In this document: positions 12,151 to 25,839 of the stretch, piece after piece
Layout of the letters: every line of letters starts with the position of its first letter
How positions within the stretch are numbered: position 1 is the first letter of the stretch
Source: Casuarius casuarius
Lineage: Eukaryota > Chordata > Aves > Casuariiformes > Casuariidae
Direction: 5' to 3'
Assembly (NCBI GenBank): GCA_003342895.1
Contig: PTFA01000195.1
Location: forward strand, 62,001 to 126,000
Length of the DNA stretch: 64,000 bases
The notes under the pieces: generated by a model
What the model was told of the DNA's origin: nothing
Database searches by the model: none
Seen by the model: only the letters and a program-made list of their open reading frames with translations
Position numbers and translations under genes: made by a program

Positions 12151-14660
12151 TCACAGGCACCCAGGACTCAACGTTAATAAGATGTAGCAAACAGCAGAGA
12201 AGTGGGCATTTTTGCCCTCTTCCAAAAAAAGAAAGAAAGAAAAAAAATCACGTAATGTTCGTGACTAATTAAATTCTCACTCTAGTCATGATTAATGTAA
12301 CAAATAATTACATCTTAGATCTAATATAGATACAACTAATTGTTCTGCCCACAGTGCATCGTGACTAACAATTAAACAGAGCTTCCAAAGCTACCGAGAG
12401 CAGATCTTAGGCTAACCTTTTGCCTTGTTGTGCTTTTGCTGCTGAAGGAATATACATGCCTACAGCTTTTGTATTCCCATTCACCTCACCGGCAGTGACA
12501 GATTCTTCTCTTATTAGATGTTAGACAAGCTTATTCCTTTTAACTTCATGTGTTCCCGCTTTGTGAGACTGTAGGGCAAATAAAAAAAATAGAGACACAG
12601 AAAAGAAAAAGACTGCATCACCTCCAGGTCCCTCGAGAGATCCCAGGCTGGAAAGCTCTCTTTCTCTCTGTAGCTGTATCAGTACAGCTGGTTTGAAGGT
12701 TTTGAGTTGACTCCAACCTGGCAGCTAGAGATGAGTCTTTTTTTTTTTTTTCAATATGTTTCTCTTTGCTGTTTTAATTGAAGAAAGCTACATTATGAAA
12801 ACATACCTTCTGGCCCTTTCAAAGTTAACTCTTGTAGAAGGGAAGCCTGGACTTTGTAGTTCACAGAAGCAACACATTGGATTTACTCAGTACCACACAG
12901 ACATCTTTTTGATCTTCATGTGCGGACTCTGAATCTACACCAAACAGCTCTGATGTATTAACTAAAGAATAGTTGTACAGTGTAAAAAAAAAGTCTGGAA
13001 AGAAAAGGTGGCTTTGAATCCTAACCACGTAAAACCCAGTGGCTAAGCAGCCAATAACCTTAATAAGGCCAGGACTCCACTTCTGCTTTTGTGTTTCAGG
13101 AAAATAATTGAAACTAGCTTCTGATCTGGATAAAGCTTCCACCTCCTCCCCAGATATCCCCTTTGAATTTGGGTGAGTCACTTAATGGTATAAATAGTGG
13201 TTGGGGGGTTTTTTGTTGTTTTTTGAGGGTTTCTTTCTGTGTCTTGCATATGAAGGCTATGAATAACTGGGACAAAAAATTGTTTGGATTCTGGGCAGCG
13301 TCTAGCTGTAGCCCCTTAATGTTACAGTAGTGGTGTTAATGAAATTATAATAGTAATAATACTAGAAGTGAATCTAATAACCACAAAATACATGAATAAA
13401 GGATAATGAGGTACAAATCATCATTTGACTCAGATAGTGATGAGTATTGCATGGGAAAGAAAACCATAGAGATAGAACTTTAAATCAGTCCAATGACCTT
13501 TTTAGTCCTCAGATGTAGAGACAATCTGTAAGAATCTGATTTCCTGTTGAATATTCACTGAGTTTAAGGCAAGAAATGCTGATACCCCAAACCAGTCAGG
13601 AATAAAAAGCAATGTCATGGGAATTAACTAGCCAGTCCCAATTATTACATGCATCTCAGGAAAGCTTGATTGTAGAAATATATCTGGTCTATGCCTGGAG
13701 AAGATAAATCCTTAGCTGATACACAACATAGCTCAAGTGACTTCACGAAAATCTTGCTGATATAACCCATCTTAATGTCCAAAGTAGTAAGAAGTTATAA
13801 CTTTTTCTTTCAGTTTGGAATAACAATAGAGCATTCTTTTTCACTTGTCTGCAGGAAAAGAGGTAATTACTTTTCTCAAATATGTTAATTGCTGGAAATG
13901 ATTTGTTCATTCCTGCTAAAATGGAGAACCAGGTTCTTCAGTGTGCCTATCTCTCACTGACTTCCGAGCGGCCATCTGGGTCGAATTTGTCCTTAAGTAA
14001 CAAAATGACTTCCAACTTTAAGCTTCCCCTTCTACCACTCAGGGTTCATTTGAAGGTGTGCACTGATGCATTGCAGTTTTGTAGCGAACTCTAAGGCACT
14101 CTCGGCAGCACCAGAATAATATCCTCAGTGGAAACTTACTGAAAGGATTGCTACTTGAAGGATGGCCATGAGGCTTTGGAACTAGGTTTTATGAAGTTGA
14201 TGAACATTCACTGAGGATTAGGCTGTACTCATCAAACGATCTCGCTTTTTCTTCAAATTAAATAGAGTGCTGCCGTTTCCTCTCTTCTAAATCTAACTGT
14301 TTGCAGCAAAAAAATTGTCATAAATGTGTTTCCCTCCTCTCCCTCACTGCTCCAACAACCTCACTTCATTTATGCTTTCAGATTTTTTTTCTTATTTATT
14401 CCCTAAATCTATGTGCCAAACAACATGCTCTATTATATATGAAGCTTAAAATAAATTTGTGGAAATGCCAATGTTTCCTAGGGAATCTGTAATACAATGG
14501 AATTGATCGAGTCAATGAAAAAAGGGATGACTTTACCATTTAAAGTTACAGCATGCTTATGTCTGTTGTGTGGGTGATTTTGACATTCTGAAGTAATTCC
14601 CCTTTGCCGTTTCACATGGTGGCTCTGCCCCTCTCCTTTCTTTTGCAGATAGTAAAAAGT
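12151..14660. other. Non-coding, nothing assigned
   Basis: AT-rich sequence with A- and T-runs near 12225-12250 and 12738-12752. No exon or repeat family is recognised. Confidence 0.55.
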
Positions 14661-14750
14661 CTGGGTTAAATCCCAGCAGGTGTAAATCAGCCTTTCTCCA
14701 AAACTCCTCAGAACAAGACCAGTTTATAACAGATAAGTACCCGGTCCCAC
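14661..14750. repeat. Palindromic dispersed repeat, copy B
   Basis: The left arm contains CCCAGCAGGTGTAAATCAGC, followed by CTTTCTCCAAAACTCC in the centre. The right arm contains GACCAGTTTATAACAGATAAG and ends in CCGGTCCC. The arms are imperfect reverse complements (AGCAGGTGTAAATC against GTTTATAACAG-AT). This is the same architecture as the copies at 3770 and 34804 and is the best preserved left arm of the three. It is non-coding and may extrude as a hairpin or cruciform. Confidence 0.55.
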
Positions 14751-15080
14751 TGGCTATTATTTGACAATGAACCTCACCTCAATGGAAAATTTCAGCTTAG
14801 TCAGTATGTAATATCCTGAACTGCAGTAAGCAGGCTGTCAGATCTACTACCCTTTGTCTAATATCCACAAAGATTTGTATCTCAGATGAGATACTACAAC
14901 TTAGTGCATAAACAAAAACTGCTGCTGAAGCAATGCCATAGGGTATGTAAGTTCTAACTAATCTGCCTTGTCTTCAAAGCCAAAAAAACAGTCTGGATTG
15001 AATTTTGGAGTGCCCAGAATTCCACCAAATGTCCCTTGATGTAGGAAGCATCATCAGTTCTTTACAGTTCATTTCCTATG
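14751..15080. other. Non-coding, nothing assigned
   Basis: No exon, repeat or structural element is recognised. Confidence 0.5.
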
Positions 15081-15127
15081 GACTGAAAAGATTCCAGGAA
15101 CATGAAAATGGGCATGAATTTGTAGAC
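15081..15127 (+). repeat. Unidentified dispersed repeat, copy 1
   Basis: The run AAGATTCCAGGAACATGAA, then AATGGGCATGAATTTGTAGAC, recurs with few changes at 19900-19942, about 4.8 kb away. By hand the two share roughly 80% of positions over 45 bases. The outer flanks do not align clearly, so only this core is visible. I do not recognise the family. Confidence 0.4.
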
Positions 15128-15544
15128 AGCTGCAAGATAGATATGGAAGATAAACTTGCTTCCACATACTAGAATGTGACTGACAGTTTCTCTAGTCACT
15201 TATTTGCAGCAAGTCAATGCTTATAACAAATCTTCACGAGAGGATCTGGCACCAGTTGCCTGTAGGTCTCAAACACATCATCATGAAATGGCTCTGGCAG
15301 AACCCATGGCTGTAACACGCTGTCAGCAGGAGACACCCTCCATCAGCATTAGGCATGCATAGTTTCTTCTCCTAACTCTTTTGTCCTCAAATGAGCTATG
15401 ATCTCCATGCAGAAAATTCCCTGTCCTCCATTCGTTTGAGCTCACTTAGCTAATAGTGGAGAACATAGTGATTCATAGCCCTTAAAATGAGCGTAGAACC
15501 AAGCCAAAAAGATCAGACCTAGAATTCAGGCATTTTCCTTTGCA

Positions 15545-15660
15545 GTATGATGGATATCTAACTCACCTTTCATTAAAGTAAGTGGAAATATTGCTTTCAA
15601 CTTTGGTGTGAATTGGAGCACACTTCCAGGGGGACAGTCAAAACTTATTCAGGCTTTCCC
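15545..15660. repeat. Old 'CATTGAAGTCAATGG'-type repeat fragment
   Basis: TTTCATTAAAGTAAGTGGAA, then ATTGCTTTCAACTTTGGTGTG, matches the alternation of a 'CCATTGAAGTCAATGGAA' module with a 'CCATTGACTTCAGTGGGAG' module, followed by a decayed GGATCAGG-like end. It is diverged and non-coding. Confidence 0.4.
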
Positions 15661-16955
15661 ATGCAAGAGGTAAAGATATTACGGTTCAGTCTGACCACAT
15701 GCTTATTGTAAATTCTCCAGAGATTAGACTCAGGTTGGTCTGATTGTTCAAAGGCTGATGTATATGAGTCTTAGGCTATCTGAATGAAATTTGTGTCACC
15801 AAACTTTAGCTATCTATGAAGTTAGTAATCATTTTATGATTCTTTCATATTATATGGAGAAAAATTGGCCATATTAAAAGTCTACATTATGGTGAATTAA
15901 TTGGACACTAGAAGCACCTATTTTTCTGAACTGATGTTAGAACAAGTCTAGATAACTAGCTTAGTAAATACACATTCAGTTTCATGACTACCACTCCACT
16001 GTATATCTGAAAGCTGGCATTATAGGAGTACTAACTGTGCAAAGCTAAGCCGTCAGCTTAAGTCTCAGAAAGTTACATCCTCACAGCAATAGTAATAGGA
16101 AAGCAAAAAATTTCCATGGATGTGTTCAGATGGATCTGATTGAGCCATTTTAGAGTAGTGTAGTTTAAGATTATGAAAAAATAGATACTCTCTAATTTTA
16201 TCAATTGTTTCAACACATCTACAAGCCTTTTTTTTCCTTTTGTTAGAGAGACCTTACCATGATATCTTGATATATATCTCTTTCCTAGGCGATCCATTAT
16301 TTCTCAGAGTTTTCTGTATAACTGTTCTTTTTCATTTCCAGTACCCAAACTTCCCAATTTATCCACAAGACAGGCAGCGTGTTGCTTCCAGCGATTGCAC
16401 CATGACTTTTCCTGAGAGACCACTTCTTGGTGTGATATGAGTTAGTTCAATCACCATGGTCTGTGCCTTTGCTACTAAATCAGTAAAAAGTGTCAATCAC
16501 TGCCAGTCACGATGCTTTCATCTTTGGTATGGAGAATTACCATTTTGACACTGAACTAAAAAACAGAAAATCACTTCCCATAGGCCGCTGCCCAGTCATC
16601 CTGTGGTATGTATGTTTGATTACTTCCAGAAATGGAACTTTGGAAACAGGTAGGATTCTAATAAATTTTTAGAGGTCACTACACCTGTTATAGAAAAAAA
16701 AAATTGACTTATTTGTTAAGATTAAGTGCAAGTGCAAGCTTCCTAAACTTGAATTTTCCTATGCCAAAGTAAATAGAACCTAGCTATTTTGAAATGAATG
16801 TTCATTTTGAATTTCTCTTTCTGGGATAATACATGTTCAAATGGCTGCTAATTTAAAATTCAGGCTGATGTCTTGTGCAGTTGTTAACTAGAAGCTCTTG
16901 TGAACTTCACTCGTTAAACTTCTCTGGGTACATTTCTGACCTTTATCATCTTAAA
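15661..16955. other. Non-coding, nothing assigned
   Basis: No exon or repeat family is recognised. Open frames near 16073-16440 on the two strands overlap and have no protein similarity that I can name. Confidence 0.55.
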
Positions 16956-17045
16956 ACATGTGGATAGATAGAGATATAGATGTAACTATAGATATGAATG
17001 TTATATATCTATATGGCTATATAACATACAGAGAAAAATATAGAA
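16956..17045. repeat. AT-rich low-complexity GATA/TATA tract
   Basis: Runs of GATAGATAGAGATATAGATG and ATATATCTATATGGCTATATA make a degenerate (GATA)n/(TA)n microsatellite-like region. No other function is visible. Confidence 0.6.
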
Positions 17046-18654
17046 TGTTTGGTGTTGTACTTTTAATTTACAGGGATTTTCTACAAAGTTTTCAGTTTGT
17101 CAAAATGATAGTGACTTCCATAGTCCAGTGAATCAAATTGTCTAAATATAATTTTATATTCTGTCAAACAAAGTGCTTCCTTCTTTTAACTTGGACTCAT
17201 AAAAGTAAGTTAGCCTCATACACGGACTGGTTAGAAGCCTACTATAGACAGTGGGTGTCTTTCTGTAAATTTTAGTGAATGTTAGGGCAGTCATACAAGG
17301 TGGGAGTCATTTAACTTGTTTGTTACCCTCTGAAGAGTCTTAGGTTGTCATCTAGGCATATTTTTTAGCCAATAGAAACAACATTTTTATATAGAAATGG
17401 TGGCTTGTCTTTTCTCAGTTTAACTTCAATAGAGGTAGGCTAAAGAAATTTCTGGACATGTTTACAAATCTCCATTGATTATAAGCAGGGCTTAGATGAC
17501 TAGCTTGAATGAGAAGCTTAGTTTCTAACAGTTGAAAATATGTGGAATGAATTTCTACCTCACTATCACACAGGATATTTTCCCATTCAGGGACTCAGTA
17601 GTCTAAAGTTTCCCTAAAATTCTAGAAACCCAAATATTTCTAAGTTTTGTACAACCAGAGACCTTAAAGATGAAAAAGATTAAAGTCACTTGTATCCTTC
17701 TAGTACTTGAGTTATTTTAAATGATTATGAAAGAAAAAGTTTGTTTGTTCACTATCCATTAATAGCTGATAATAACATTTATGTGTCCAAATAATTTGTC
17801 ATCCACACCTTCTATGTGTTGAACAAAAATAGTGATAATGTTATTCAATTTCAGATTCTTTTCACAACATTATCCCTATAGTTTCTGAGTGCCTTCCAGA
17901 AACTCATTAAGTGAGCAGTATCAGCCATGTGTTATTCTTCCTGCAAAGAAAAAAATCTGTCTGTGGTGAGTTCTAAGTTTTTTGTTTGCTTGATTTTTAT
18001 GCTCTAGAGTATATGCTTTTTGGAAGCTCATTGTATGGAATGCTGTCATTATTCTTTCGGAAACCGAGATATAGGATGTGATCACCTAAGTGTTTAATTC
18101 CTATGTTGTTGCATTTTCCTGTTTTTTAACTTGCTTACTTTTATCTAGTTAAACTACCATCCTTCATCTTCAAGCCTCATAGCATTTTAAAAGAAAATGT
18201 AAATACCAATAACCTTTGTTAGCATCAGAAAAAGTGAAACGAAAAGTGGCTAACTCTTTTGCACATTCCATTTTTCATTTTATGTCTGAGATGAATATAA
18301 TATTAAGGTCCAAGTGTTATACTGTGTCTACCAGAGGCTGTTTCTCTTAACATCTTAAGCAAATTTAGAGACATATTTTTAAAAAGTAGTAAAATGTTGC
18401 CTGCTTCACAGTATGAACTTGTACTATTTTGTACTTGTACTAATTCCTGGTACTTCTCAAACTGCACAGTCCTTTTCAAGGAATGAAAATTTGTTCCCTC
18501 AAAACAAATCTTTTCAAAGAGAGTAGACATCTCCCCTCCTAGTTTCCTTTCCATTTGATAGCATTTAAAAACAAACCCAAATGTTCTCTTCAGAAGGAAT
18601 TCTGGCCTCATTCTGTAAACCCTATTACTTCCCCTAAATATGTGATGCCTTCTA
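17046..18654. other. Non-coding, nothing assigned
   Basis: AT-rich unique sequence without a recognisable exon or repeat. Confidence 0.55.
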
Positions 18655-18750
18655 GGGATATGTAACCAGGCTGAAAAGCTAGAATAGAACCAAGACCCTT
18701 GATATCCAGGTCTGTGAGTGCCAGTCATCACCCAGCAGTAAGTAATAGTG
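18655..18750 (+). repeat. MIR-like SINE 3' part, plus strand
   Basis: GCTGAAAAGCTAGAATAGAA, then CCAAGACCC and TTGATATCCAGGTC, correspond to the MIR-like tail 'GGCAGAGCTGGGAATAGAACCCAGGAGTCCTGACTCCCAGTCC'. Upstream blocks are too decayed to trace. The copy lies inside a 207-codon open frame on the opposite strand (18303-18926), which argues that the frame is accidental. Confidence 0.45.
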
Positions 18751-19891
18751 CACGACAAAGGCAGTGAAATCACACTGAAATCCACAAAGTACCTGGAAAA
18801 GGTGTGTATGAGGGTGCAATTGTCTTCAGTGAGAAAAAAATGCAGGAGAGAAATGTTAAAACAAATACAGAAGGATGGGACTGAGGAAAGAATAATTTGT
18901 GGAGGACATCCTGTAGTAGAAGCCACACAAGGGAAGTACTGAGTATTGTTATTCTGATGAAAGAGTTTCCATCTAAAATGGTATTCTATATGTTTTGGTA
19001 ATGGGTTACTGTTGGAAGAAAATTGGAGAACTGGTCATGGAGTGGAAGGTGNTGGAAAAGGGAAGGCCTCCAGGAATCCCAACAAACTTCCAGCTCCAGA
19101 ATTTATTCCATTAAAATTAGGACCTTTAAGATCTGTATTTGACTAAGGAAGACACGTAAAGAGAAGAAGGGAGAGAGTAAGAGAAGGAAAAATTGTCTGG
19201 GGATATGAATGTCTGTAGCTCTGCTGAAGTATGTGACATTACACTTATTAAGGCTGTTTGAGGATCTGTCCCATTGCATTTATGGCTTCTTGTTCAGTAA
19301 CTAGGAACAGTACAGAATGCAACCTGTGTATGACCAACACGAAACAGCCTGGTAATAGAGCTTGATCATTTCTGCTGGCTTTTAAAATGGAAATGGAGGA
19401 CGTGTACTATTATATCAGGTTCAAATAAAGCTGTGTAGGAAGCATAGAAAGGGAACCACGCGGGTTATGTCATACTCCAGCTTCTCTTGTTTAAAGACTC
19501 ACAGGCACATAGCTCTGAAAAGCAAATATGATTCTCATTAGAAGCATACACAATACAGAAGGGAAAAAAGAGCCCACAAATCCTTAGTGTAGCTTATTCA
19601 TCGAAGGAGATGCTAGCTGACAAAGGGTCAGAATGCCGTGAACCACAGAGCCTGCAGATTTATGAGGAAAAAAAAGTATTTGTTTCTGAAAGCCTGGTTA
19701 GACAAGTTATAAGAGCCTCTAGGGAATTTTAGCTTGTCTGTCCAGCACCTACAGAACAAATAACTGACATTTTTCCCTGACCTTGCCAGCATTACAGGTT
19801 ATTTTAACAAGGATAAACCTGGAAAAAAAGTCTCTAATGTATTAAGCACAAACATGCTAAATTCAACATCAGGAATGCAGGTCTGTTTACA
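18751..19891. other. Non-coding, nothing assigned; one ambiguous base
   Basis: No feature is recognised. An N at 19052 is a single unresolved base. Confidence 0.55.
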
Positions 19892-19942
19892 ATGTGCCTG
19901 AGAGACTCCAGGAAATCAAAATGGACATGAATATGTAGATTA
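19892..19942 (+). repeat. Unidentified dispersed repeat, copy 2
   Basis: GAGACTCCAGGAAATCAAAATGGACATGAATATGTAGAT is split here as AGACTCCAGGAAATCAAAA and TGGACATGAATATGTAGAT. It aligns with 15081-15127 over about 45 bases with few differences. Family unknown. Confidence 0.4.
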
Positions 19943-20614
19943 TTTTGGCTTTGAGCAAGCTGTAGCCAATGTAAAAAAAAAAATCTCCATTAATATTTAC
20001 ATTATACTGTACATTCTCTAGAGGTAAAACAGATAGGAGTAAGGAAAAAGAAAGAGTAAAGCTTTGGGAGGGGAAAAGACGCTTGTGAAGAAATCAAAGT
20101 GTCTTACACAGAAATACCCTCTTTTTATAATCATAAAAACAATAATGGCAATGAAACGTGAATAGGTTGAAGAATTCCAGAACATTTGAAGTTAGATGTA
20201 AAAGGAGGACAAAAACTGTTGGTAGTATGAAGACACATGAAAGAACCCATGCATGACAATAAGTATAAAGATGACAAGAACAAATTAGGAAGAACAATGT
20301 TGAGCTTCTTAAAAAGAACAGCGGGTAAAAATTAAGTTTTATGCTATCTATTGTTAGAAGAAAGGGCAGAAAAATGAAATAATGTTTAATCATAGAAAAA
20401 TAAAACAGTGGAAATAAAAAAAAGTGGAATTAGCAAAACTAGCATCGACTAGAAAGAGTAATGGAAGAATTAAGTGTATTCTTTATTTGTTGCTGTGATT
20501 TTCAAAGGCATTTAATAGGTTAGGGGGGGCAACTCCCTCATGCTTTTTCAAACTATTGTTTGGTATATTTAATTACACCAAAATACCATAAATTAATATT
20601 AAGAAAATATAAAT
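19943..20614. other. Non-coding, A-rich
   Basis: The plus strand is A-rich, with an A run near 19973-19983. No exon is seen. Confidence 0.5.
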
Positions 20615-20646
20615 GTAAATAAAATATAATGTAAATAAAATATAAT
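20615..20646. repeat. Two perfect 16-bp tandem copies
   Basis: GTAAATAAAATATAAT is present twice without change, at 20615-20630 and 20631-20646. TAAGAAAATATA occurs on each side, so a slightly larger duplicated region is likely. It is a recent slippage event in AT-rich DNA. Confidence 0.75.
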
Positions 20647-23600
20647 GCTAAGAAAATATATTTGAGGTATCAAAAATTAGAAACTATCAGAGTTAATGTT
20701 ACCAGTTCCACTTTAATTTTCACTTTGCCTTCCAGAGTCTTATTGACCTTGCTTGTGGTGTGACATAGTCTTTAATTAAATCATCACATACATTGTTTTT
20801 GCCACGCTTTCTTCCCTCAGGAACCCTAACCCTTTCCACGAATGGGATAAACAATACTTATTCAATAAGGTATTTTCACAGCTTCATTTCTTTCCTTCTT
20901 GGTGTTCATGGTGATTATGTCTATATGAACAAAAAACGTGCTGCAGCAGGAGAGGATCAGCAAAACAAACTAGCTGGTTCTGAGGCACCAGCTATATATG
21001 TAGTTTGATAATTTCACTTCAGACTAGATTTTACAGAACTAGACAGAAAGGTTAAAGTCAAAATCATTCACCAGTTTTAGAAGTTAATTTAACATTCCTA
21101 AGTCCTGTTTTGTTTGGTTTTGAAAAAGATGCAATGCTTTCAGCATTTTTATTTTCAAAGTGACCTGGTATCTCCATCAAATCATGGCAGATAATGTGAG
21201 CATCCCATGCACATGGACTGAGGAGCTCTTTACGCCATGGACAGAAATACTGGACTCCCACCATGTAAGTGTCCTTTCCTCTCCTGTCCATTAGACTTAC
21301 TGCTCACAGGCTGCATGGTGCTATTAAACAAAAGGCTGGGAAGGCTGGATCTCAGAGGTCATTACGTCTGAGGAGCATCTGGGAATGTCATCTCAAGATG
21401 ACACTGATGGCCCGTTCATGTTTCCCCCGTTGCTATTTCTCACTCTTCCTGGCATATTTCAGGATCAACTTCCTCATCCCATGCTGACTTTTTACTCTCC
21501 TTTCAGAAGCCTAGAGTCTCACTACTTACTGTTGGTTGACCCCAAAGCATCCTATATCTTCAACCATAAGAAATACAGACCAAAATGAAAAGACATGATC
21601 AAAGAAGAGAGTAACATAAAAACAGGAAGCCATATGCATTTGTTTCCAGAAATTTCTGAGTCATTTGACAAAGTTCAACCAACACGCTGAAAATTCTAGA
21701 AAAGCTATGGCACCTGAGGAGAAGGATATTAAAAAGGGGAAGCACAGGTTTGACTTGAAGAAAAAAAAAAAAGTGCAGGTGGTAACTCTGTCTACAAACA
21801 TTTTTCAGTATATTAAAAATGTTGTGGACTTTACGAACACTGGAAGAATCAATTGGACAACATTCTCTAGGGCTGTAAAATACCTTAAATTTGAAGTTAA
21901 GGGACTAATGCCCTTTGACACCAGCTAATGTCCAAGTTAACATAACCATCTTGTCCTCTGCTGTCAATATAAGTTAACTATTTGCTGAAAGAAAAAGGAC
22001 AGGATGGTTTCGATTCTAAGTTATCCTTATTCTTGGATGAGGAATATTAATGAAGTAACCCTGTAGGGATGCATTTAATTTGCCAGATAATTTAAGTCCC
22101 TGCCTTGCTCTTAATTCCTTAAATCATCTACATGGTAGTTTGTTCACAGGCTGTTTCATTTAGACTAAGCTAATGACTTTTCTCTGGGATAAAATCCTCG
22201 CACAGTTTTGGGGGACAGTTCATGCTTTCAGACTGTAGGTATGAGATCATACTATGTTTCTCCTGCCCCATTCTACAGAGGCCTTGCAATCCCTTTTCCA
22301 GCAGGTCTTGTACCATGAATACTTCTACATCCTCATGCCATGCTTCAGACATGCAGCATATACTCTTGGCATTATCATATAAGATGCTCCTATCCGTCAC
22401 TCAGGTGGGCTACAGTACAGCCCTCATATTTCGGGCACTTTAGGAAGAATAAAAAAGGAAGTAAATTAGTCTTAGGGCCAGAACGCTGCTGCATAAAGCC
22501 TTAGGAAAGCCAAACCAGACACTACAAAGTATGGACACAGTGTGCTCCAGCAGAAGAGAAATGCGTAGAGCAATGCACAGGCAAGCCTCACTGCACCATT
22601 TGGCCAGTGGGCAAGGGCGGATGCCTTTAGAATTGTACTTGTCACTTTGAATGTTCTGAACCACCTTTCTGGTACTGAATTTTACCCACTTGAACCATCA
22701 TCCCTGGGCAAAAACTCCAGGGAACAGAGAAGTACTGCACCACACCTCACAGGTCAATAAAGTCTGACTTTGTTGGACCCAATGTGATAAACTGACTTCA
22801 AGGGAAAGGACTCTCCCTTTGACAATACCCTGCCTCTGGGAACTGTCAGCAAGAACATGCACACTGATTTCAGCTGTCAGATTCATGATAGTTGGGATTC
22901 AGGCTGTGTATGGCTTTATAAAATCTTTGAAAACTCATCAGCTAGAAGTGAGAGGGATATATCTCAGCATCTCGGCAGGTGGAACATTAAGCATACTGCC
23001 AAAACATATGAGAAAGAAAAACAGATTTAAAAACTGGGTTGCTCAGGTTCACATTTTTGGCAGATTAAAACTTAGGTGGAACTAAATTGAACTCATATAA
23101 TAAATATTAACTTTGCTATATATCAGTATGTATACCAATACTAAGAGTCCTGTTATCCTGGATATTCCCTTTGGGCACTTCAGAGGGTAATTCGGATCTC
23201 TGATGGATTAATAGCCCTGTACAGATACCTAAATCTTAGCACTAATCACAGAGCATCTAGAATAACTAGACTCCAGAGTTCAGCACCTCAACTAAACATG
23301 TAAGACTGAAGCAATTATTCACATTTGTCTACATTGCTAGCCATAGGCATTAAGATGCCATGGATCAGACCTCACTAAAATTAAAAAGGCTTCACTAAAA
23401 TAATTTGAAGAAATTATTATTTTTCAAAAAAAACTCAATCTTTAATTATTAATGCTCAGTATCCAAAGTGTTTCTGCCTAACCATAAGAGCTGGAACCTA
23501 TTTTCTATCTTCTGTTTGTTTTAGTAACAGCTGAATTTGCATATAATCAAATCACTCTATGAGTCTTTAAAAATGTAAACACCAACAAAATCTCATTACT

Positions 23601-25283
23601 TATATCATCATGAAATGAAGAATTGGCAGTATGGTAGCAAATATGAGATAGATGTGTATCTGCAGAAATTTCACTATGTGCACAAGCACATACAAACTAG
23701 CTTTTAGAAGGGTAATTTGTGTGTGGAAATGCCCATTTGTCATATATAACGATCATACAGGAGGGGTATGGGAATACCTTTTCTGTGAGGAACATATTTT
23801 ATACTTCAAAGTGATTTTCCTTTCATCTGGATTTCCCTTTGTTGACAGTATCAGCTCAGTCTGAAAAACTTCCTTTATGCAATTACTTCACTGCAAAGTG
23901 GCATTCCAAGCTGTTTTGTATCCTTTTTTTGAGACAGATATGATGGGACCAATATTCTAAGTGATTAGCAGTCAACACTTTAATAGAAATTACAAGAATT
24001 AGGATCCACATCACTTGAAGGATGAAGTCTGCTATTTCTACTTCTCATGTCTATCTCTGGAATTCCTTTACTTTCTCAATCTCATCTTTACATTTCCATG
24101 AAGGTAGTAAAAAATTAATAAGTATAAAAGAATAAAAAACAGGACCATCAAAGGAATACAGAAGAAAAAATGGCTTGTAGAGCAAATCAGGGAGGAAGGC
24201 TTCATGGAGTAGGCACAATGGTCAAAAGAGTGAAGTTCCTTGGTCAACAGATATAAAAGACATTCTTGTGTAGCTAATGGTCTTCGAAGCTCCAGCTTCA
24301 TTTTGCTTTATAAATCAGTTAGCACACTGAAATCATTTAACGAATAATGAATAGCTGAGAGGTTAAAAGTCAGATCCTGGGAGCATTTAAGTACCTTCTT
24401 AAGTGTATATCTCAGAGTAATGCCATCGGATTAACTAGAAGAGTTTGCTGTGCCCGTATTGGACACAGTCATGCATCCCCAAATCTCAGTTCTATTTTCT
24501 GTTAGCTTCTTTGAATAAACTTTCTGTCTCTTTTCTGACTAGAAAAATAATTACTTGCTGCATCCCTCTCTCATGACTCCATCAGGGATCAGGATGAGAT
24601 GAATAGTCACCTATAGTACTGTTTATGAAATAGCATATAGCAGCTTAAGATACTGTCTTCCAATGTGCAAGTCATTTCCTGTTTTCTTGTCTTTCAATAG
24701 CAGTCCTTTGGCAGATAGGAAAGACAGTATATATTTGAATAGCAGACATCCAAGCCAAAATATTTGCTCATAAAGTAATTGAATGACTGGAAGACAAAGA
24801 TAATTTTCTTATTATTAATCCTAACAGTTTAGCTCAGAGTACCTGCACATCTCCACTGCACATTCAGCTTCATTGAATTTTTTTCTTCTTTTTGACATGT
24901 GGTTATTTAATCTTCTGCCAACCCCATCTACCAAACACATTTTTCCTTGCTATGCCCATGAAGCTTTTATACTATTGATGTTTTCATAGTGAATGGTGTA
25001 TGTGTGTCAAATTATAGCTATTGATCTATGTTTGTTTCTTGATGTGTATAGTTTTTTAGATAGCATTATAGTTTGTCTGATTGTGGATATATAAATAAAA
25101 GATGGAAAGGGGAGAAGAAAAAACTTGCCATTTTTATTTCTTTTATGAATTTCATTGTTGAAGAAAGACTGTTTATTTGAATTGAAAATATACTGAAATC
25201 AATGTTTCTTTAGGTATGAGTTATCTTTTTTTTTTTTCTTCTTAGTAACAAATGGAAGTAATAGGACGTGGAATCTTAGTAGG
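20647..25283. other. Non-coding, nothing firmly assigned
   Basis: About 4.6 kb without a gene that I can support. A phrase near 21645-21690 (TTTGACAAAGTTCAACCAAC) recalls a CR1 ORF2 block but is isolated. T runs occur near 25231-25243. Confidence 0.5.
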
Positions 25284-25315
25284 AAAACAAAACCAAACAA
25301 AACCAAACAAAACCA
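25284..25315. repeat. Short (AACCAAACAA)n tandem repeat
   Basis: The 10-bp unit AACCAAACAA is present in two perfect copies (25291-25310), with partial copies at both ends. Simple-sequence expansion. Confidence 0.7.
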
Positions 25316-25451
25316 CCCTCCTTTATTTTTCTTTGAAAAAAGAGATCTTTTTGTAACTGCTTTGTGTCACATTTCTTTTTTCTCAGAAGTTGCTGTTCAA
25401 GCTGTCCCAATAGCATTCAGACTCTGAAATAGATGCTGTCAACCAGTTAAC

Positions 25452-25482
25452 AAAATAAATAAATAAATAAATAAATAAAAAT
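25452..25482. repeat. (AAAT)n microsatellite
   Basis: About seven uninterrupted AAAT units, read from the plus strand. Simple repeat without other signal. Confidence 0.85.
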
Positions 25483-25839
25483 AGTCCTTCTGAGTGATGC
25501 TGTCTTCAACAGTGTGAAAAGCAAGTATTTTTCCAACCAGTTTTGTTTTTCTCTTTTTCTCCCCCATTTTTCAGCTATTATTTTTCTTCTGTAACATATG
25601 GCTAGAAAGAAATGAATGCCAGCAATTTGATTCAGTGTTCAGAACAGTGGACTGGGAACTCAAGGAAAAGGCAAGGTTTTCCTGCATTCTGTAATGATGT
25701 GATGCATCGGCTTCGACAAGGCTCTTCACCTTGCTATATATCCTGATCTCCTCTGATTTTGTATCTGTCTCACATGTTCAAAGTGTTAGAGGCAGGACTT
25801 AATTTTTGGTCAGGCACACAAAATTTTATGTAACACAAA

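Noticed and set aside
18303..18926. 207-codon open frame on the minus strand, the longest in the window
   Set aside because: The protein has no recognisable domain, is rich in residues typical of random AT-rich frames, and crosses a MIR-like SINE tail on the opposite strand. No splice or promoter context supports it.
21645..21720. TTTGACAAAGTTCAACC, similar to a CR1 reverse-transcriptase block
   Set aside because: Neighbouring sequence does not continue the CR1 match convincingly.
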